DNA of 64,000 nucleotides from Asanoa siamensis (lineage in GTDB: Bacteria; Actinomycetota; Actinomycetes; Mycobacteriales; Micromonosporaceae). A program made the position numbers and the translations under genes. The stretch lies in assembly GCF_016862555.1 (NCBI RefSeq), contig NZ_BONE01000039.1:16392-80391 (forward strand), in the 5' to 3' direction. The notes beneath the pieces were generated by a model that was not told the DNA's origin, did not search any database, and saw nothing but the letters and a program-made list of their open reading frames with translations. Below, in pieces: positions 36,054 to 44,474 of the stretch. Each line of letters begins with the position of its first letter. Within the stretch, counting starts at the first letter, position 1.

Positions 36054-37017
36054 TGACCACCTTCGCGCGGGCGTGCTCGGTCTCCAGGTAGCGCATGGCC
36101 TCCGGCACGTCCTTCAACGGGTATGTGCGGTCGATGACCGGGGTCAGCCGCCCGGCCTCGGCGTGGGCGCGCAGGGCCTCGAGGTGCTGGCGGCCGGGCG
36201 CGGTGCTGAGGACGACGATGCGTTGCCGGAGGAACGGCGCGAGCAGCCGCCCGCGGGTGATGAGCCAGACGGGCCCGACGAGGCTGCCGCCGCGGTAGAC
36301 GCCGCCGCCGGAGAGCATCAGCGTCCCGGTCGGCGTCAGCGCGCGCCGGAACGCCGCCAGCGAACGGTTGCCTACGAGGTCGAACACGAGGTCGTGGCGT
36401 TCGCCGGACCGGGTGAAATCGGCGCTGGTGTAGTCGACGACGTCGTCGGCCCCGAGGGAGCGGACCAGATCCACGTTGCGGGTGCTGCACACCGCGGTCA
36501 CCCGCGCGCCGAGCGCTTTGGCCAGTTGGACGGCGAACGTGCCGACGCCCCCGGACGCACCGTTGATCAGCACGCGCTGGCCGGGTCCGACGTCGCGCAA
36601 CCCCATCAGCGCGGTGAGGCCGGCCAGCGGCAGGGCGGCCGCCTGCTCGGCCGTCAGGTTCGCCGGCCTCGGCGCCACCAGGCCCTCGGGCACGCACACG
36701 TACTCGGCGAACGCCCCGCTGGCGTCGCCCAGGTCGCCGAAGACCGGATCGCCCGGTCGTACGTGCCGCACGTCGGCGCCGACGGCTTCCACCCGTCCGG
36801 CGAAGTCGCGACCGCGGATGCGGGCCCGGGGCGCCGGACGGCCCCAGCCCAGCCGGGCCAGCCGGGGGTCACCTCGCATGACGTGCCAGTCGTACGCGTT
36901 GAGCGCCGCGGCCTCCACCCGCACGAGCACCTCACCTGGACCCGGCACCGGGGTCTCGACGTCCGTGAGCGTGAGCGTCTCGGGTGGGCCGTACCTGTCC
37001 TGGACGATCGCCTTCAT
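36043..37017 (-). CDS. Zinc-free MDR alcohol dehydrogenase/quinone reductase
   Basis: 324 residues from ATG 37017 with GGAGGGAATC upstream. The catalytic GroES-like half (MKAIVQDRYGPPETLTLTDV, GRDFAGRVEAVGADV) lacks the Cys/His zinc ligands. The Rossmann half has INGASGGVGTFAVQLAKALG and VCSTRNVDLVRSLGADDVVD. It reduces alkenals or quinones with NADPH. Two copies of a TetR-type palindrome lie just upstream, so it is repressed by the divergent TetR until an electrophile or drug appears. Confidence 0.88.
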   Translation of the reverse strand: MKAIVQDRYGPPETLTLTDVETPVPGPGEVLVRVEAAALNAYDWHVMRGDPRLARLGWGRPAPRARIRGRDFAGRVEAVGADVRHVRPGDPVFGDLGDASGAFAEYVCVPEGLVAPRPANLTAEQAAALPLAGLTALMGLRDVGPGQRVLINGASGGVGTFAVQLAKALGARVTAVCSTRNVDLVRSLGADDVVDYTSADFTRSGERHDLVFDLVGNRSLAAFRRALTPTGTLMLSGGGVYRGGSLVGPVWLITRGRLLAPFLRQRIVVLSTAPGRQHLEALRAHAEAGRLTPVIDRTYPLKDVPEAMRYLETEHARAKVVITV

Positions 37018-37028
37018 GATTCCCTCCG

Positions 37029-37072
37029 AGGTGTACGGTGTACACTCCACGGTAGGTGTACGGCGTACACCT
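37029..37072. promoter_or_regulatory. Two tandem TetR operators
   Basis: AGGTGTAC-GGC-GTACACCT (37054-37072) is a perfect palindrome. AGGTGTAC-GGT-GTACACTC (37029-37047) is a near-perfect copy. Centres are 25 bp apart, so two dimers would bind close to the same face. They lie between the oxidoreductase ribosome site and the TetR -10 (TAAGGT 37084-37089), able to repress both. Confidence 0.85.
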
Positions 37073-37096
37073 GTCAAGACGGCTAAGGTCGGATCC

Positions 37097-37810
37097 GTGA
37101 TGGCTGAGCAGGTCGACACACTGCGCCGGGCGCCGCTGAGTCGCGACCGGGTCCTCCGCGCCGCGGTCGCGCTCGCCGACGAGACCGGCATCGAGTCGCT
37201 GAGCATGCGCAACCTCGCCAACGAGCTCGGCGTCGTCCCGATGGCGCTCTACAAGCACGTGGCCAACAAGGACGAGCTGCTCGCCGGCATGATCGACGTG
37301 ATCGTCGGCGAGATCGACCCGCTGGAGACCGACGCCGACTGGAAGCGCGCGGTGCGCCGGCGCATCCTCTCGGCGCGGGAGGCGCTGCTCCGCCACCCCT
37401 GGGCGCCGCTGGCGATCGAGTCGCGCAACGAGGCGACGCCGGCGATCCTCGACTACCTCAACTCGATGGTCGGCGCGCTGCGCGGCGGCGGGTTCTCCAC
37501 CGACCTCGCCCACCACGTCATGCACGCGATGGGCAGCCGGATGCTGGGCTTCAGCCAGGAGCTGTTCGACCCGACACGGCGCGCGGGCCGGTCCGGGGCC
37601 GCCGAGCCGCCGCCCCCGCCGGCGGCGTTCCCGGCCGAGGCCGCGGCCGCGTTCCCACACCTCGCGGCGATCGCCGGCGCGGCCGCCCACGACGACGAGT
37701 CGGTGGTCGGCCCGGGCTGCGACGACCAGTTCGAGTTCGAGTTCGCGCTGGACCTGCTGCTCGACGGCATCGACCGCCTCCGCGCCGACGGCTGGACGTC
37801 GAGACCCTAG
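37097..37810 (+). CDS. TetR-family repressor
   Basis: 237 residues from GTG 37097, leaderless, 7 nt after TAAGGT; ATG 37100 is the alternative. The HTH is RVLRAAVALADETGIESLSM and LANELGVVPMALYKHVANKD. The C-terminal ligand domain (about 80-235, TetR_C class with RHPWAPLAIESR) contains a Pro-rich insert at about 160-175. It almost certainly controls the divergent MDR oxidoreductase and itself through the two palindromes upstream. Confidence 0.9.
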   Translation: MMAEQVDTLRRAPLSRDRVLRAAVALADETGIESLSMRNLANELGVVPMALYKHVANKDELLAGMIDVIVGEIDPLETDADWKRAVRRRILSAREALLRHPWAPLAIESRNEATPAILDYLNSMVGALRGGGFSTDLAHHVMHAMGSRMLGFSQELFDPTRRAGRSGAAEPPPPPAAFPAEAAAAFPHLAAIAGAAAHDDESVVGPGCDDQFEFEFALDLLLDGIDRLRADGWTSRP

Positions 37811-38736
37811 GCAGCCTGGAGGTCGGGCGCGTCCCGGGTGTCGCCCAGGGCGGCCCGGGTGACCTCGGCCAGCGCCGCGGTGACGATCGCCGGGCGCTCC
37901 AGCATCAGCATGTGGCCCGCGCCGGGGCAGATGGTCAGGTCGGCGTCCGGCAGGGCGTCGGCGATCGACTCGGCGCACGGCGGCGGGGTCAGCCGGTCGC
38001 GGTCACCGACCAGGGCCGCCGCCGGCAGGTCACCGAGTGCCGCCAGCGTGGCCAGCCGCTGCTGCTCGCCGACCGAGGAGCGGAACGCGCCGATCGCCAG
38101 CAACTGCACCCGGGCGACCGCGGCGGTGGTGAGGATCAGGTCGTCGGGCGCGCACCGGTCGCCGAAGAGCAGCCAGCGCAGCGACGGCGCGAGCGCCCGG
38201 AGCAGGTAGCGGTGGACCCGCCACGAGCCGCCGCGGGCCAGGATGCCGGCGCCCGTGGTCTCGACGAGGCGGACGAGGCGCGTGATCCGCGACGGGAGCC
38301 CGTACACCGTGTGGGTGTGTCCCTCGGCGGTGGTCGAGATGAACACCAGCCCGGCGACCCGGGTCGCGAAGGACAGGGGATGGCCGTGCGCGTACTCCAT
38401 GATCGTCATGCCGCCCAGGGAGTGCCCGGCGAGCACGATCGGGCCGGTCGGCGCGATCGTGGCGATCACCTCGGCCAGGTCGTCGCCGAGTTGCGCGAGG
38501 GTGGCGCCGGCCCGGGTGGTGCCGTCGGAGCGGCCGTGCCCGCGGGCGTCGTACGCCACGATCCGCACCGGTGTGTCGAGGGCGTCGGGCAGCCCGGCGA
38601 GCTGGCGGTGCCAGGTGCGGGTGTCCAGGGTCCAGCCGTGCAGCAGGAAGACCGTGACCGGGGCGTCGTCGGGACCGCTGATCTCGACGTGTAGCCGCAC
38701 GCCGTCGGTCAGCGTCACCGCGAGCCGCTCCGGCAT
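37807..38736 (-). CDS. Alpha/beta hydrolase
   Basis: 309 residues from ATG 38736 with GGAGGTGACC upstream. The fold shows FLLHGWTLDTRTWHRQL (HGW oxyanion loop), VAYDARGHGRSDG, nucleophile elbow VLAGHSLGGMTIMEYA (GHSLG), acid in LVGDRDRLTPP and catalytic His in CPGAGHMLMLERP. It is a general esterase/lipase or haloperoxidase-like enzyme with unknown substrate. It converges with the TetR gene with a 4-nt overlap. Confidence 0.88.
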   Translation of the reverse strand: MPERLAVTLTDGVRLHVEISGPDDAPVTVFLLHGWTLDTRTWHRQLAGLPDALDTPVRIVAYDARGHGRSDGTTRAGATLAQLGDDLAEVIATIAPTGPIVLAGHSLGGMTIMEYAHGHPLSFATRVAGLVFISTTAEGHTHTVYGLPSRITRLVRLVETTGAGILARGGSWRVHRYLLRALAPSLRWLLFGDRCAPDDLILTTAAVARVQLLAIGAFRSSVGEQQRLATLAALGDLPAAALVGDRDRLTPPPCAESIADALPDADLTICPGAGHMLMLERPAIVTAALAEVTRAALGDTRDAPDLQAA

Positions 38737-38993
38737 GGTCACCTCCAAGGCTGAGGATTCCGCACCGATGTTCTTACCCACGCACATACCGGGCAGTAAC
38801 AATCATGCCTTAAGCTGCGTTCAGGACGCCAGATCCACTATCCGGTTACGACCCCTATGAGGCCAATATCCCCGATGGGCGAGTGGCCACTGGGGCACAA
38901 CGTAAAGAAAACCATCAATTACCGACGGTAGCCTCGACACGAGCCCTGTTCACCTGTTGAAGTAAGGACTCGTCATGCACAACGGGAGGCTGG
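38737..38993 (+). promoter_or_regulatory. Upstream region of the GNAT/racemase operon
   Basis: 257 bp without a gene. TAGCCT (38929-38934) is a plausible -10, leaving a leader of about 55 nt before the GTG. The stretch 38900-38925 is AT-rich. No repressor site is evident. Confidence 0.3.
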
Positions 38994-39845
38994 GTGGACG
39001 AGCTGATCGCGGAGGCAAAAGAGGTCGCGACCGCAGCGGCGACCCGGCTGGGCATCACCGTGCGGGAGCTCCGTGAGCCCGCCGCCCACGAGGACGTGGC
39101 CCAGCTGTTCGGCAGGATCTGGCGCACGGACTCGCCCAACCAACTGCTCGACGCGCGGATGATGCGGGCGTTGTCCTACGCGGGCAACTACGTGGTCGGC
39201 GCGTTCCGCGACGACGTGATGATCGGCGCCGCCGTCGCGTTCTTCGGCATCGACCACCTCCACTCGCACATCACGGGCGTCGACCCGGCCACGCAGAGCC
39301 GCGGCGCCGGGCACGCCATCAAGCTGCACCAGCGCGCCTGGGCGCTGGACCGCCACATCGAGTCGGTGCACTGGACCTTCGACCCGCTGGTGCGCCGCAA
39401 CGCCTACTTCAACCTGCACAAGCTGGGTGCCCGCGCGATCAAGTACCTCCCGGACTTCTACGGCCGGATGACCGACGGGATCAACGCCGGCGACGCCACC
39501 AGCGACCGGCTCTACATCCAGTGGGACGTCGCCTCGCCGGAGGCGATCGCGGCCGCGGCCGGCGACACCCGCGAGATCAACATGCAGGCGGTGTACGCGG
39601 CCGGCGCGGAGGTGGCGCTCGCCCGCGACGACTTCGGCCGGCCCAACCCCGGCAAGGCGGTGCACGACGGCCGGCCGCTGCTGGTCGCCGTGCCCCTCGA
39701 CATCGAGGCCATGCGGGGCACCGACCCGCCGCTCGCCGTCGCGTGGCGCCGCGAGGTCGGTGACGCGCTCTGCGCGGCGTTCGATTCGGGCTACCGCATC
39801 GTGGGCATGGCCCGCGACGGCTGGTACGTCATGGAAACCGACTGA
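38994..39845 (+). CDS. GNAT-like acyltransferase paired with a racemase-type enolase
   Basis: 283 residues from GTG 38994 (GGGAGG upstream). It is a GNAT fold: RELREPAAHEDVAQLFGRIW, VVGAFRDDVMIGAAVAFFGI, SHITGVDPATQSRGAGHAIK (acetyl-CoA loop, QSRGAG) and WTFDPLVRRNAYFNLHKLGA. It is much longer than simple GNATs. It sits 10 nt before a MenC/N-succinylamino-acid-racemase-type enolase. In Geobacillus a GNAT next to such a racemase is succinyl-CoA:D-amino-acid N-succinyltransferase, and the same role is inferred here. Confidence 0.78.
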   Translation: MDELIAEAKEVATAAATRLGITVRELREPAAHEDVAQLFGRIWRTDSPNQLLDARMMRALSYAGNYVVGAFRDDVMIGAAVAFFGIDHLHSHITGVDPATQSRGAGHAIKLHQRAWALDRHIESVHWTFDPLVRRNAYFNLHKLGARAIKYLPDFYGRMTDGINAGDATSDRLYIQWDVASPEAIAAAAGDTREINMQAVYAAGAEVALARDDFGRPNPGKAVHDGRPLLVAVPLDIEAMRGTDPPLAVAWRREVGDALCAAFDSGYRIVGMARDGWYVMETD

Positions 39846-39855
39846 AGGATCTTTG

Positions 39856-40974
39856 TTGAACCTGCGTGGCCTCGAACTCCGCCGCATCGCCCTGCCCCTC
39901 GTCAGCCCGTTCCGCACCTCCTTCGGCACCGAGACCGCCCGCGACGTCCTGCTCGTCCGCGCGGTGGGCGAGGCCGCCGAGGGCTGGGGCGAGTGCGTGG
40001 CGATGTCGGAGCCGCTCTACTCCAGCGAGCACGTCGACGGCGCCGCCGAGGTGATCCGCCGCTTCCTGCTGCCCGAGGTGGCGGCGCTGGCCAAGTCCGG
40101 CGAGCTCACCGTGCCCCGGCTGGAAGCGGCCCTCGGCCGGATCAAGGGCCACCCGATGGCCAAGGCCGCCGTGCTGACCGCCCTGCTCGACCTGTCGCTG
40201 CGCGAGTCCGGGACGTCGTTCGGGGCCTACCTCGGCGCCGTCCGCCCGACCGTGCCGGCCGGTGTCTCGGTCGGCATCATGTCGTCGATACCGGCCCTGC
40301 TCGACGCGGTCGAGGGCTACCAGGCCCAGGGCTACGTGCGGATCAAGCTGAAGATCGAGCCCGGCTGGGACGTCGACGCGGTCCGCGCGGTCCGGGAGCG
40401 GTTCGGCGACGACCTGCTGCTCCAGGTCGACGCGAACACCGCGTACACGCTGGCCGACGCCCGGCACCTGGCCCGGCTCGACCCGTTCGACCTGCTGCTG
40501 ATCGAGCAGCCGCTGCCCGAGGACGACCTGCGCGGCCACGCCGCCCTGGCCCGGCTGATCCGCACGCCGGTCTGCCTCGACGAGTCGATCACCTCGGCCC
40601 GGGCGGCGGCCGACGCGATCGCGCTCGGCGCCACCTCGGTCGTCAACGTCAAGCCCGGCCGGGTCGGCGGCTACCTGGAGGCCCGCCGGGTGCACGACGT
40701 GTGCGCCGCCAACGGCGTGCCGGTCTGGTGCGGCGGGATGCTCGAGACAGGTCTCGGCCGCGCGGCCAACGTGGCGCTGGCGGCGCTGCCGAACTTCACC
40801 CTGCCGGGCGACACCTCGGCGTCGGACCGCTACTTCGCCCGCGACATCACGGAACCGTTCGTGCTCGACGGCGGCCACGTGGCGGTGCCGACCGGCCCGG
40901 GCCTCGGCGTGACGCCGGACGCCGACTATCTCGCCGAGATCACCACGGGCACGGAGTGGCTGGCGCTGCCCTGA
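39856..40974 (+). CDS. o-Succinylbenzoate synthase / N-succinylamino-acid racemase family
   Basis: 372 residues from TTG 39856 (AAGGAT about 6 nt upstream; TTG 39853 also possible). Enolase-superfamily barrel with catalytic KxK in YVRIKLKIEPG, metal ligands in LLQVDANTAYT (Asp), LIEQPL (Glu) and CLDESI (Asp), and the second-half Lys in VNVKPGRVGG. The capping domain starts LELRRIALPLVSPFRTSFGT. Coupling to the GNAT gene favours racemisation of N-succinyl amino acids, while MenC activity in menaquinone synthesis is possible too. No desuccinylase follows. Confidence 0.88.
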   Translation: MNLRGLELRRIALPLVSPFRTSFGTETARDVLLVRAVGEAAEGWGECVAMSEPLYSSEHVDGAAEVIRRFLLPEVAALAKSGELTVPRLEAALGRIKGHPMAKAAVLTALLDLSLRESGTSFGAYLGAVRPTVPAGVSVGIMSSIPALLDAVEGYQAQGYVRIKLKIEPGWDVDAVRAVRERFGDDLLLQVDANTAYTLADARHLARLDPFDLLLIEQPLPEDDLRGHAALARLIRTPVCLDESITSARAAADAIALGATSVVNVKPGRVGGYLEARRVHDVCAANGVPVWCGGMLETGLGRAANVALAALPNFTLPGDTSASDRYFARDITEPFVLDGGHVAVPTGPGLGVTPDADYLAEITTGTEWLALP

Positions 40975-41117
40975 GCGACGTCACGGCCGAGCGCGAGCGC
41001 GGCGAGGACGATCCCGGCCAGGCTGATCGCGATCGCCAGGGCGGCGATCACGAGCGCCGTCGTGACCAGCAGGCCGCGTGGTTCCGCGGGGGCGGCCGGC
41101 CCGCGCCGAAGATTCAC
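40926..41117 (-). CDS. Small single-helix membrane protein
   Basis: 63 residues from GTG 41117, which lies 6 nt after TAACGT, a leaderless arrangement like many genes here. After an Arg/Pro-rich start comes one strong transmembrane helix (LLVTTALVIAALAIAISLAG to LAALALG). It overlaps the 3' end of the racemase-type gene by 49 nt on the opposite strand. I do not recognise a family. Short length and overlap leave doubt, but the promoter and helix support a real gene. Confidence 0.45.
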   Translation of the reverse strand: MNLRRGPAAPAEPRGLLVTTALVIAALAIAISLAGIVLAALALGRDVAQGSASHSVPVVISAR

Positions 41118-41234
41118 GCACAGACGTTACGTCGTGGTTGTCATGTGTGGTATTCGCCGTTCGAGTGACCCCGCGGACCGGCCCGGCCGTCGCGATGTCC
41201 GCTGGTCGAGGCCCCGGTTTGGCAAGATGCGGTG

Positions 41235-42986
41235 ATGCGCCGTGTCCATCTGGAAGCAGCCGAGGACCACGTGCAGCGGCTGGCGCGGGAGAGCGACCCC
41301 CTCGGCGCGGTCAAGGAGCTCATCTGGAACGCGCTCGACGCCGACGCCACCCGGGTCGACGTGGTGCTGCACCGCTCACCCCTCGGCGCCGTCGAGCGGG
41401 TGACCGTGCGTGACGACGGCACGGGGATGGCGCCCGAGGCGCTGGCCGCCGCGTTCGACCGGATCGGCGGCTCGTGGAAGAAGTGGACGGCGGGCACGCT
41501 GCTCAAGCAGCGGACCCTGCACGGCAGCAACGGCCAGGGGCGGCTGCGGGCGTACGCGCTCGGCGACCACATCCGCTGGACGACCGTCGCCGACGGGGTG
41601 GGTGGCCGGTCGCGCACCGAGGTGGCCGCGCACGCCGGTGCCCGCAACGACTTCCTCATCGGCGACAGCGTCCCGACCCGCGAGGCGACCGGCACCCTGG
41701 TCGAGGCGTGGGGCAAGCAGTCGCCCCGGCTCGACCGGCTGCCGCTGCGGGCCAACCACCGCCGGCTGACGACCGAGCTGGCGCCCTACCTGACCGCGTA
41801 CCCGGAGGTCTCGGTCGTCTACGACGGCGTCGCCGTCGACCCGCGGACCTCGGTGCGGCACACGTCGGTCTACCCGCTGACCTTCGCGGGCGGCGACGCC
41901 CAGCTCAAGGTCATCGAATGGTCGGCGGCGGTGGACCGCGAGCTGCACCTCTGCGACGGCGGCGGCATCCCGGTCGGCACGGTCGACGCCGGGATCAGGG
42001 CGCCGGGCTTCGACTTCACCGCGTACGTGCTCTGGCCGCCGATGGCCGAGCACGTGAGCGACGTGCACCTGGGGGAGGGTCACGACAGTGAGGTGACCGC
42101 CCTGCTCGCGGTCGCCCGGGAGCAGTTGCGGGCGCACTTCCGCAGCCGGGACGACGACCGGCGGCGCGAGCTTGTGCAGCGGTGGCAGGCCGAGGGGAGC
42201 TACCCGTACGACGATGCCGCCGCCGGGCCGGACCGCGCGACGTTCGACCTGGTGGCCACCGCGGTGCACCGGCACATCCCGCGCCGCGGCAACCAGCGGC
42301 GGGCCACGCTCGCCCTGCTGCGGGAGGTGGTGCGCGCCCGGCCCGAGCGGGTCGCGGCCGTGCTCGACGAGATCTTCAAGCTCTCGGACGACGACCGGGG
42401 CCAGCTCGACCGGATCCTCGGCGACACCCGGGGCATCCGCGCCGCCGCCACCGTGGGCGACCGGCTGGCGGCGATCGCGACGCTGCGCCGCCTGCGTACC
42501 GCCGACCCCGACCGGCTCGGCGCGGTCCTGGCGGAGCACACCTGGGTGTTCGGCGAGCGGCACGGGCTGCTGACGGCCGACCGGCAGCTCGACGCGGTGG
42601 TGGACCGGCACGCCGGCCCCGACCTGCTGCTGGCCCGGGCGCGCCGGGAGCACGAGCGCCGGCAGCACCTGGTGGTCGGCACCGTGGACACCGCGGGCGC
42701 GAAGGAGCTGACCCAGCTCGTGTCCTACGCGGAGGCGGTGGCGGGCGACGCCGGGTTCCGCGGCATCCGGGTCGACTGGGACGTGTGGCTGCTGGCGGGC
42801 CGGGTGGACGACGACCTCAGGCCGGCCGTGCGCGACCCGCACCGCCCGCGGGGCTGCGTGCTCGACCGCGTGGGCCTGCGGGTCTGGGTCCGCGACTGGG
42901 CGGAGGTGCTCAACGAGTGCACGGACCGGGTGCGCTTCTACGAGCAGGGCGTGACCGGCTACCCCGACCGGGCCCGGTTGCCGTGA
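41235..42986 (+). CDS. GHKL ATPase with degenerate Shedu-like nuclease domain
   Basis: 583 residues. ATG 41235 is 6 nt after CAAGAT. The N-terminal GHKL domain has VKELIWNALDADATRVDV (Asn32 in the Mg/ATP box), DDGTGM (60-65) and HGSNGQGRLRAYALG (96-110), closer to MutL/MORC/Hsp90 than to histidine kinases, and no His phosphorylation motif. The last about 180 residues (AEHTWVFGERHGLLTADRQL, AKELTQLVSYAEAVAGDAGF, WDVWLLAG, LRVWVRDWAEVLN) look like the DUF4263/Shedu PD-(D/E)xK domain. However, residues 478-484 read HLVVGTV where an E-x-K motif is expected, so nuclease activity is probably lost. Function is unknown; a defence origin is possible. Confidence 0.72.
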   Translation: MRRVHLEAAEDHVQRLARESDPLGAVKELIWNALDADATRVDVVLHRSPLGAVERVTVRDDGTGMAPEALAAAFDRIGGSWKKWTAGTLLKQRTLHGSNGQGRLRAYALGDHIRWTTVADGVGGRSRTEVAAHAGARNDFLIGDSVPTREATGTLVEAWGKQSPRLDRLPLRANHRRLTTELAPYLTAYPEVSVVYDGVAVDPRTSVRHTSVYPLTFAGGDAQLKVIEWSAAVDRELHLCDGGGIPVGTVDAGIRAPGFDFTAYVLWPPMAEHVSDVHLGEGHDSEVTALLAVAREQLRAHFRSRDDDRRRELVQRWQAEGSYPYDDAAAGPDRATFDLVATAVHRHIPRRGNQRRATLALLREVVRARPERVAAVLDEIFKLSDDDRGQLDRILGDTRGIRAAATVGDRLAAIATLRRLRTADPDRLGAVLAEHTWVFGERHGLLTADRQLDAVVDRHAGPDLLLARARREHERRQHLVVGTVDTAGAKELTQLVSYAEAVAGDAGFRGIRVDWDVWLLAGRVDDDLRPAVRDPHRPRGCVLDRVGLRVWVRDWAEVLNECTDRVRFYEQGVTGYPDRARLP

Positions 42987-43876
42987 TCGTCGCGGTCGAT
43001 GCGTAGCTCGCGTTCCAACTCGGCGAGGGCCGCGCGCAGGTCGTCGATCCGCTGGGTGATCGCGATCCGGTCGACCTCGTCGGGCACGCCGTCGCCGTCC
43101 TGGTCGTAGCCGGGTGCCAGGCCCTCGCTCATCTCCAGCCGCCGGGCCTCCTCCATCGAGTTGACGATGACCGCGATCAGGATGTTGAGCAGCAGGTTCG
43201 CCGTGATCAGCACGTAGCTGACGTAGTAGACGAGCGTCCACGGCGAGATCTCCATGCCCGCCTTGATCAGGTCCGGCAGCGTCTCCTGGGAGAGCAGCAC
43301 GAACAGCGTCAGCACGGCCCGGCCGATCGTGCCGTACTGGTCGGGGAAGTGGTCCTTGAAGATCAGCCAGCCGGCCATGCCGTAGACGTAGAGGGTGACC
43401 AGGGCCAGGGCGAGGAACCCGCCGACGCCGGGCAGGCTGCGCAGCAGCGCGGTGACGATCGTGCGCAGGCCGGGGGAGAACCGGACCAGCCGCAGCACGC
43501 GTGCGATGCGCACGATCCGCAGGACGGTCGAGTCACCGTAGAGGCCGGGGATGAACGCGGCCGCGATGACGGCGAAGTCGAAGACGTTCCAGCCGTGCCG
43601 GAAGAAGTCCTGCGGCCGGCGACCGTGCGCGCCGAGCCGCACGGCGATCTCCAGCACGAAGACGACCCGGAACATCCACTCCAGACCGTGCAGCAGGGGC
43701 CGGAAAGAGCCGAGATGGGGGTACGTCTCGACGCCGAGCGCGACCGCATTGGCCCCGATCACGACGACGATGACGACATCGAACGCGCGCGATCCGACAA
43801 TCCGGGCGCATCGCCGGGCAAAGGGCGTCGTCGCCGCCGGTGTGGTCCGTTGCGCGGGCACGGTGCGCTTGATCAT
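42959..43876 (-). CDS. Voltage-gated cation channel-like protein with EF-hand-type loop
   Basis: 305 residues from ATG 43876 (TACGAT 6 nt upstream, leaderless). Six transmembrane segments with an S4 of regularly spaced Arg (VLRIVRIARVLRLVRFSPGL) and a pore loop TLFVLLSQETLPDLI between S5 and S6 give one domain of a tetrameric NaChBac-type channel. The selectivity filter differs from the usual LESW. The cytosolic tail has YDQDGDGVPDEVDR, a calcium-binding DxDxDG loop, then a coiled coil (TQRIDDLRAALAELERELRI), as in bacterial Na channels. It overlaps the convergent ATPase gene by 28 nt. Confidence 0.83.
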   Translation of the reverse strand: MIKRTVPAQRTTPAATTPFARRCARIVGSRAFDVVIVVVIGANAVALGVETYPHLGSFRPLLHGLEWMFRVVFVLEIAVRLGAHGRRPQDFFRHGWNVFDFAVIAAAFIPGLYGDSTVLRIVRIARVLRLVRFSPGLRTIVTALLRSLPGVGGFLALALVTLYVYGMAGWLIFKDHFPDQYGTIGRAVLTLFVLLSQETLPDLIKAGMEISPWTLVYYVSYVLITANLLLNILIAVIVNSMEEARRLEMSEGLAPGYDQDGDGVPDEVDRIAITQRIDDLRAALAELERELRIDRDDHGNRARSG

Positions 43877-43911
43877 CAATGGATCGTAGTTTCCGCGGAC
43901 CGCGGCGGTGC

Positions 43912-44469
43912 TCAGCCGGCGAGGTGGGCGTCCAGTGTGGCCCGCAGCAGCGGTTCGGGGTCGGCCTCGCCCGTGGCGAGTTGGAGGCTGCCCCAGCTCC
44001 AGAGTTGGGCGATGCCGTGCAGGTTGGCCCAGAGCGCGCCCGCCACGACGGCGGGTGGTTCCGGCGAGCGGGTGCCGGCCCGGCGCACCAGGTCGGTGAG
44101 CGTGGCGAACAGCGGCAGCGCCGTGCCGCGCAGGCCCAGGTGGCCGCTGGCCAGCAGATCGTGCCGGAACATCAGCGCGAACATGTGGGGGTTCGCCCGG
44201 GCGAAGTCCAGATAGCGCCGGGCGAGCCCGAGCAACTGGGCGCGCGGCTCGCCCGCCGGGTCCAGGGCGACGGCCGCACCCAGCCGGCCGTAGCCCTCGC
44301 GGGCGATCGCCGACAGCAACTCGAGGTGGGTGGGGAAGTAGCGGCGCGGCGCGCCGTGCGACACGCCGGCCCGCCGGGCGATCTCGCGCAGCGACAGCGC
44401 CGCCAGGCCCTCCTGTTCGAGGAGGTCGACACCGGCCCGCACCAGCCGTTCCCGCAGCCCGTCCGTCAT
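43912..44469 (-). CDS. TetR-family regulator (WHG-type C-domain)
   Basis: 185 residues. The HTH is LVRAGVDLLEQEGLAALSLR with IARRAGVSHGAPRRYFPTHL. The C-terminal domain contains FARANPHMFALMFRHDLLAS and GALWANLHGIAQLWSWGSLQ, the TetR_C/WHG pattern. It lies 10 nt downstream of a methyltransferase gene on the same strand, yet a perfect GTGTT-AG-AACAC palindrome between them, near a TAGAAC box, suggests its own autoregulated promoter. Confidence 0.88.
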   Translation of the reverse strand: MTDGLRERLVRAGVDLLEQEGLAALSLREIARRAGVSHGAPRRYFPTHLELLSAIAREGYGRLGAAVALDPAGEPRAQLLGLARRYLDFARANPHMFALMFRHDLLASGHLGLRGTALPLFATLTDLVRRAGTRSPEPPAVVAGALWANLHGIAQLWSWGSLQLATGEADPEPLLRATLDAHLAG

Positions 44470-44474
44470 GGACA

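Noticed and set aside
41235..42986. GHKL protein considered as a histidine kinase or true MutL
   Set aside because: It has no phospho-acceptor His motif, no MutL C-terminal domain, and its ATP-site motifs fit the MORC/Hsp90 side better.
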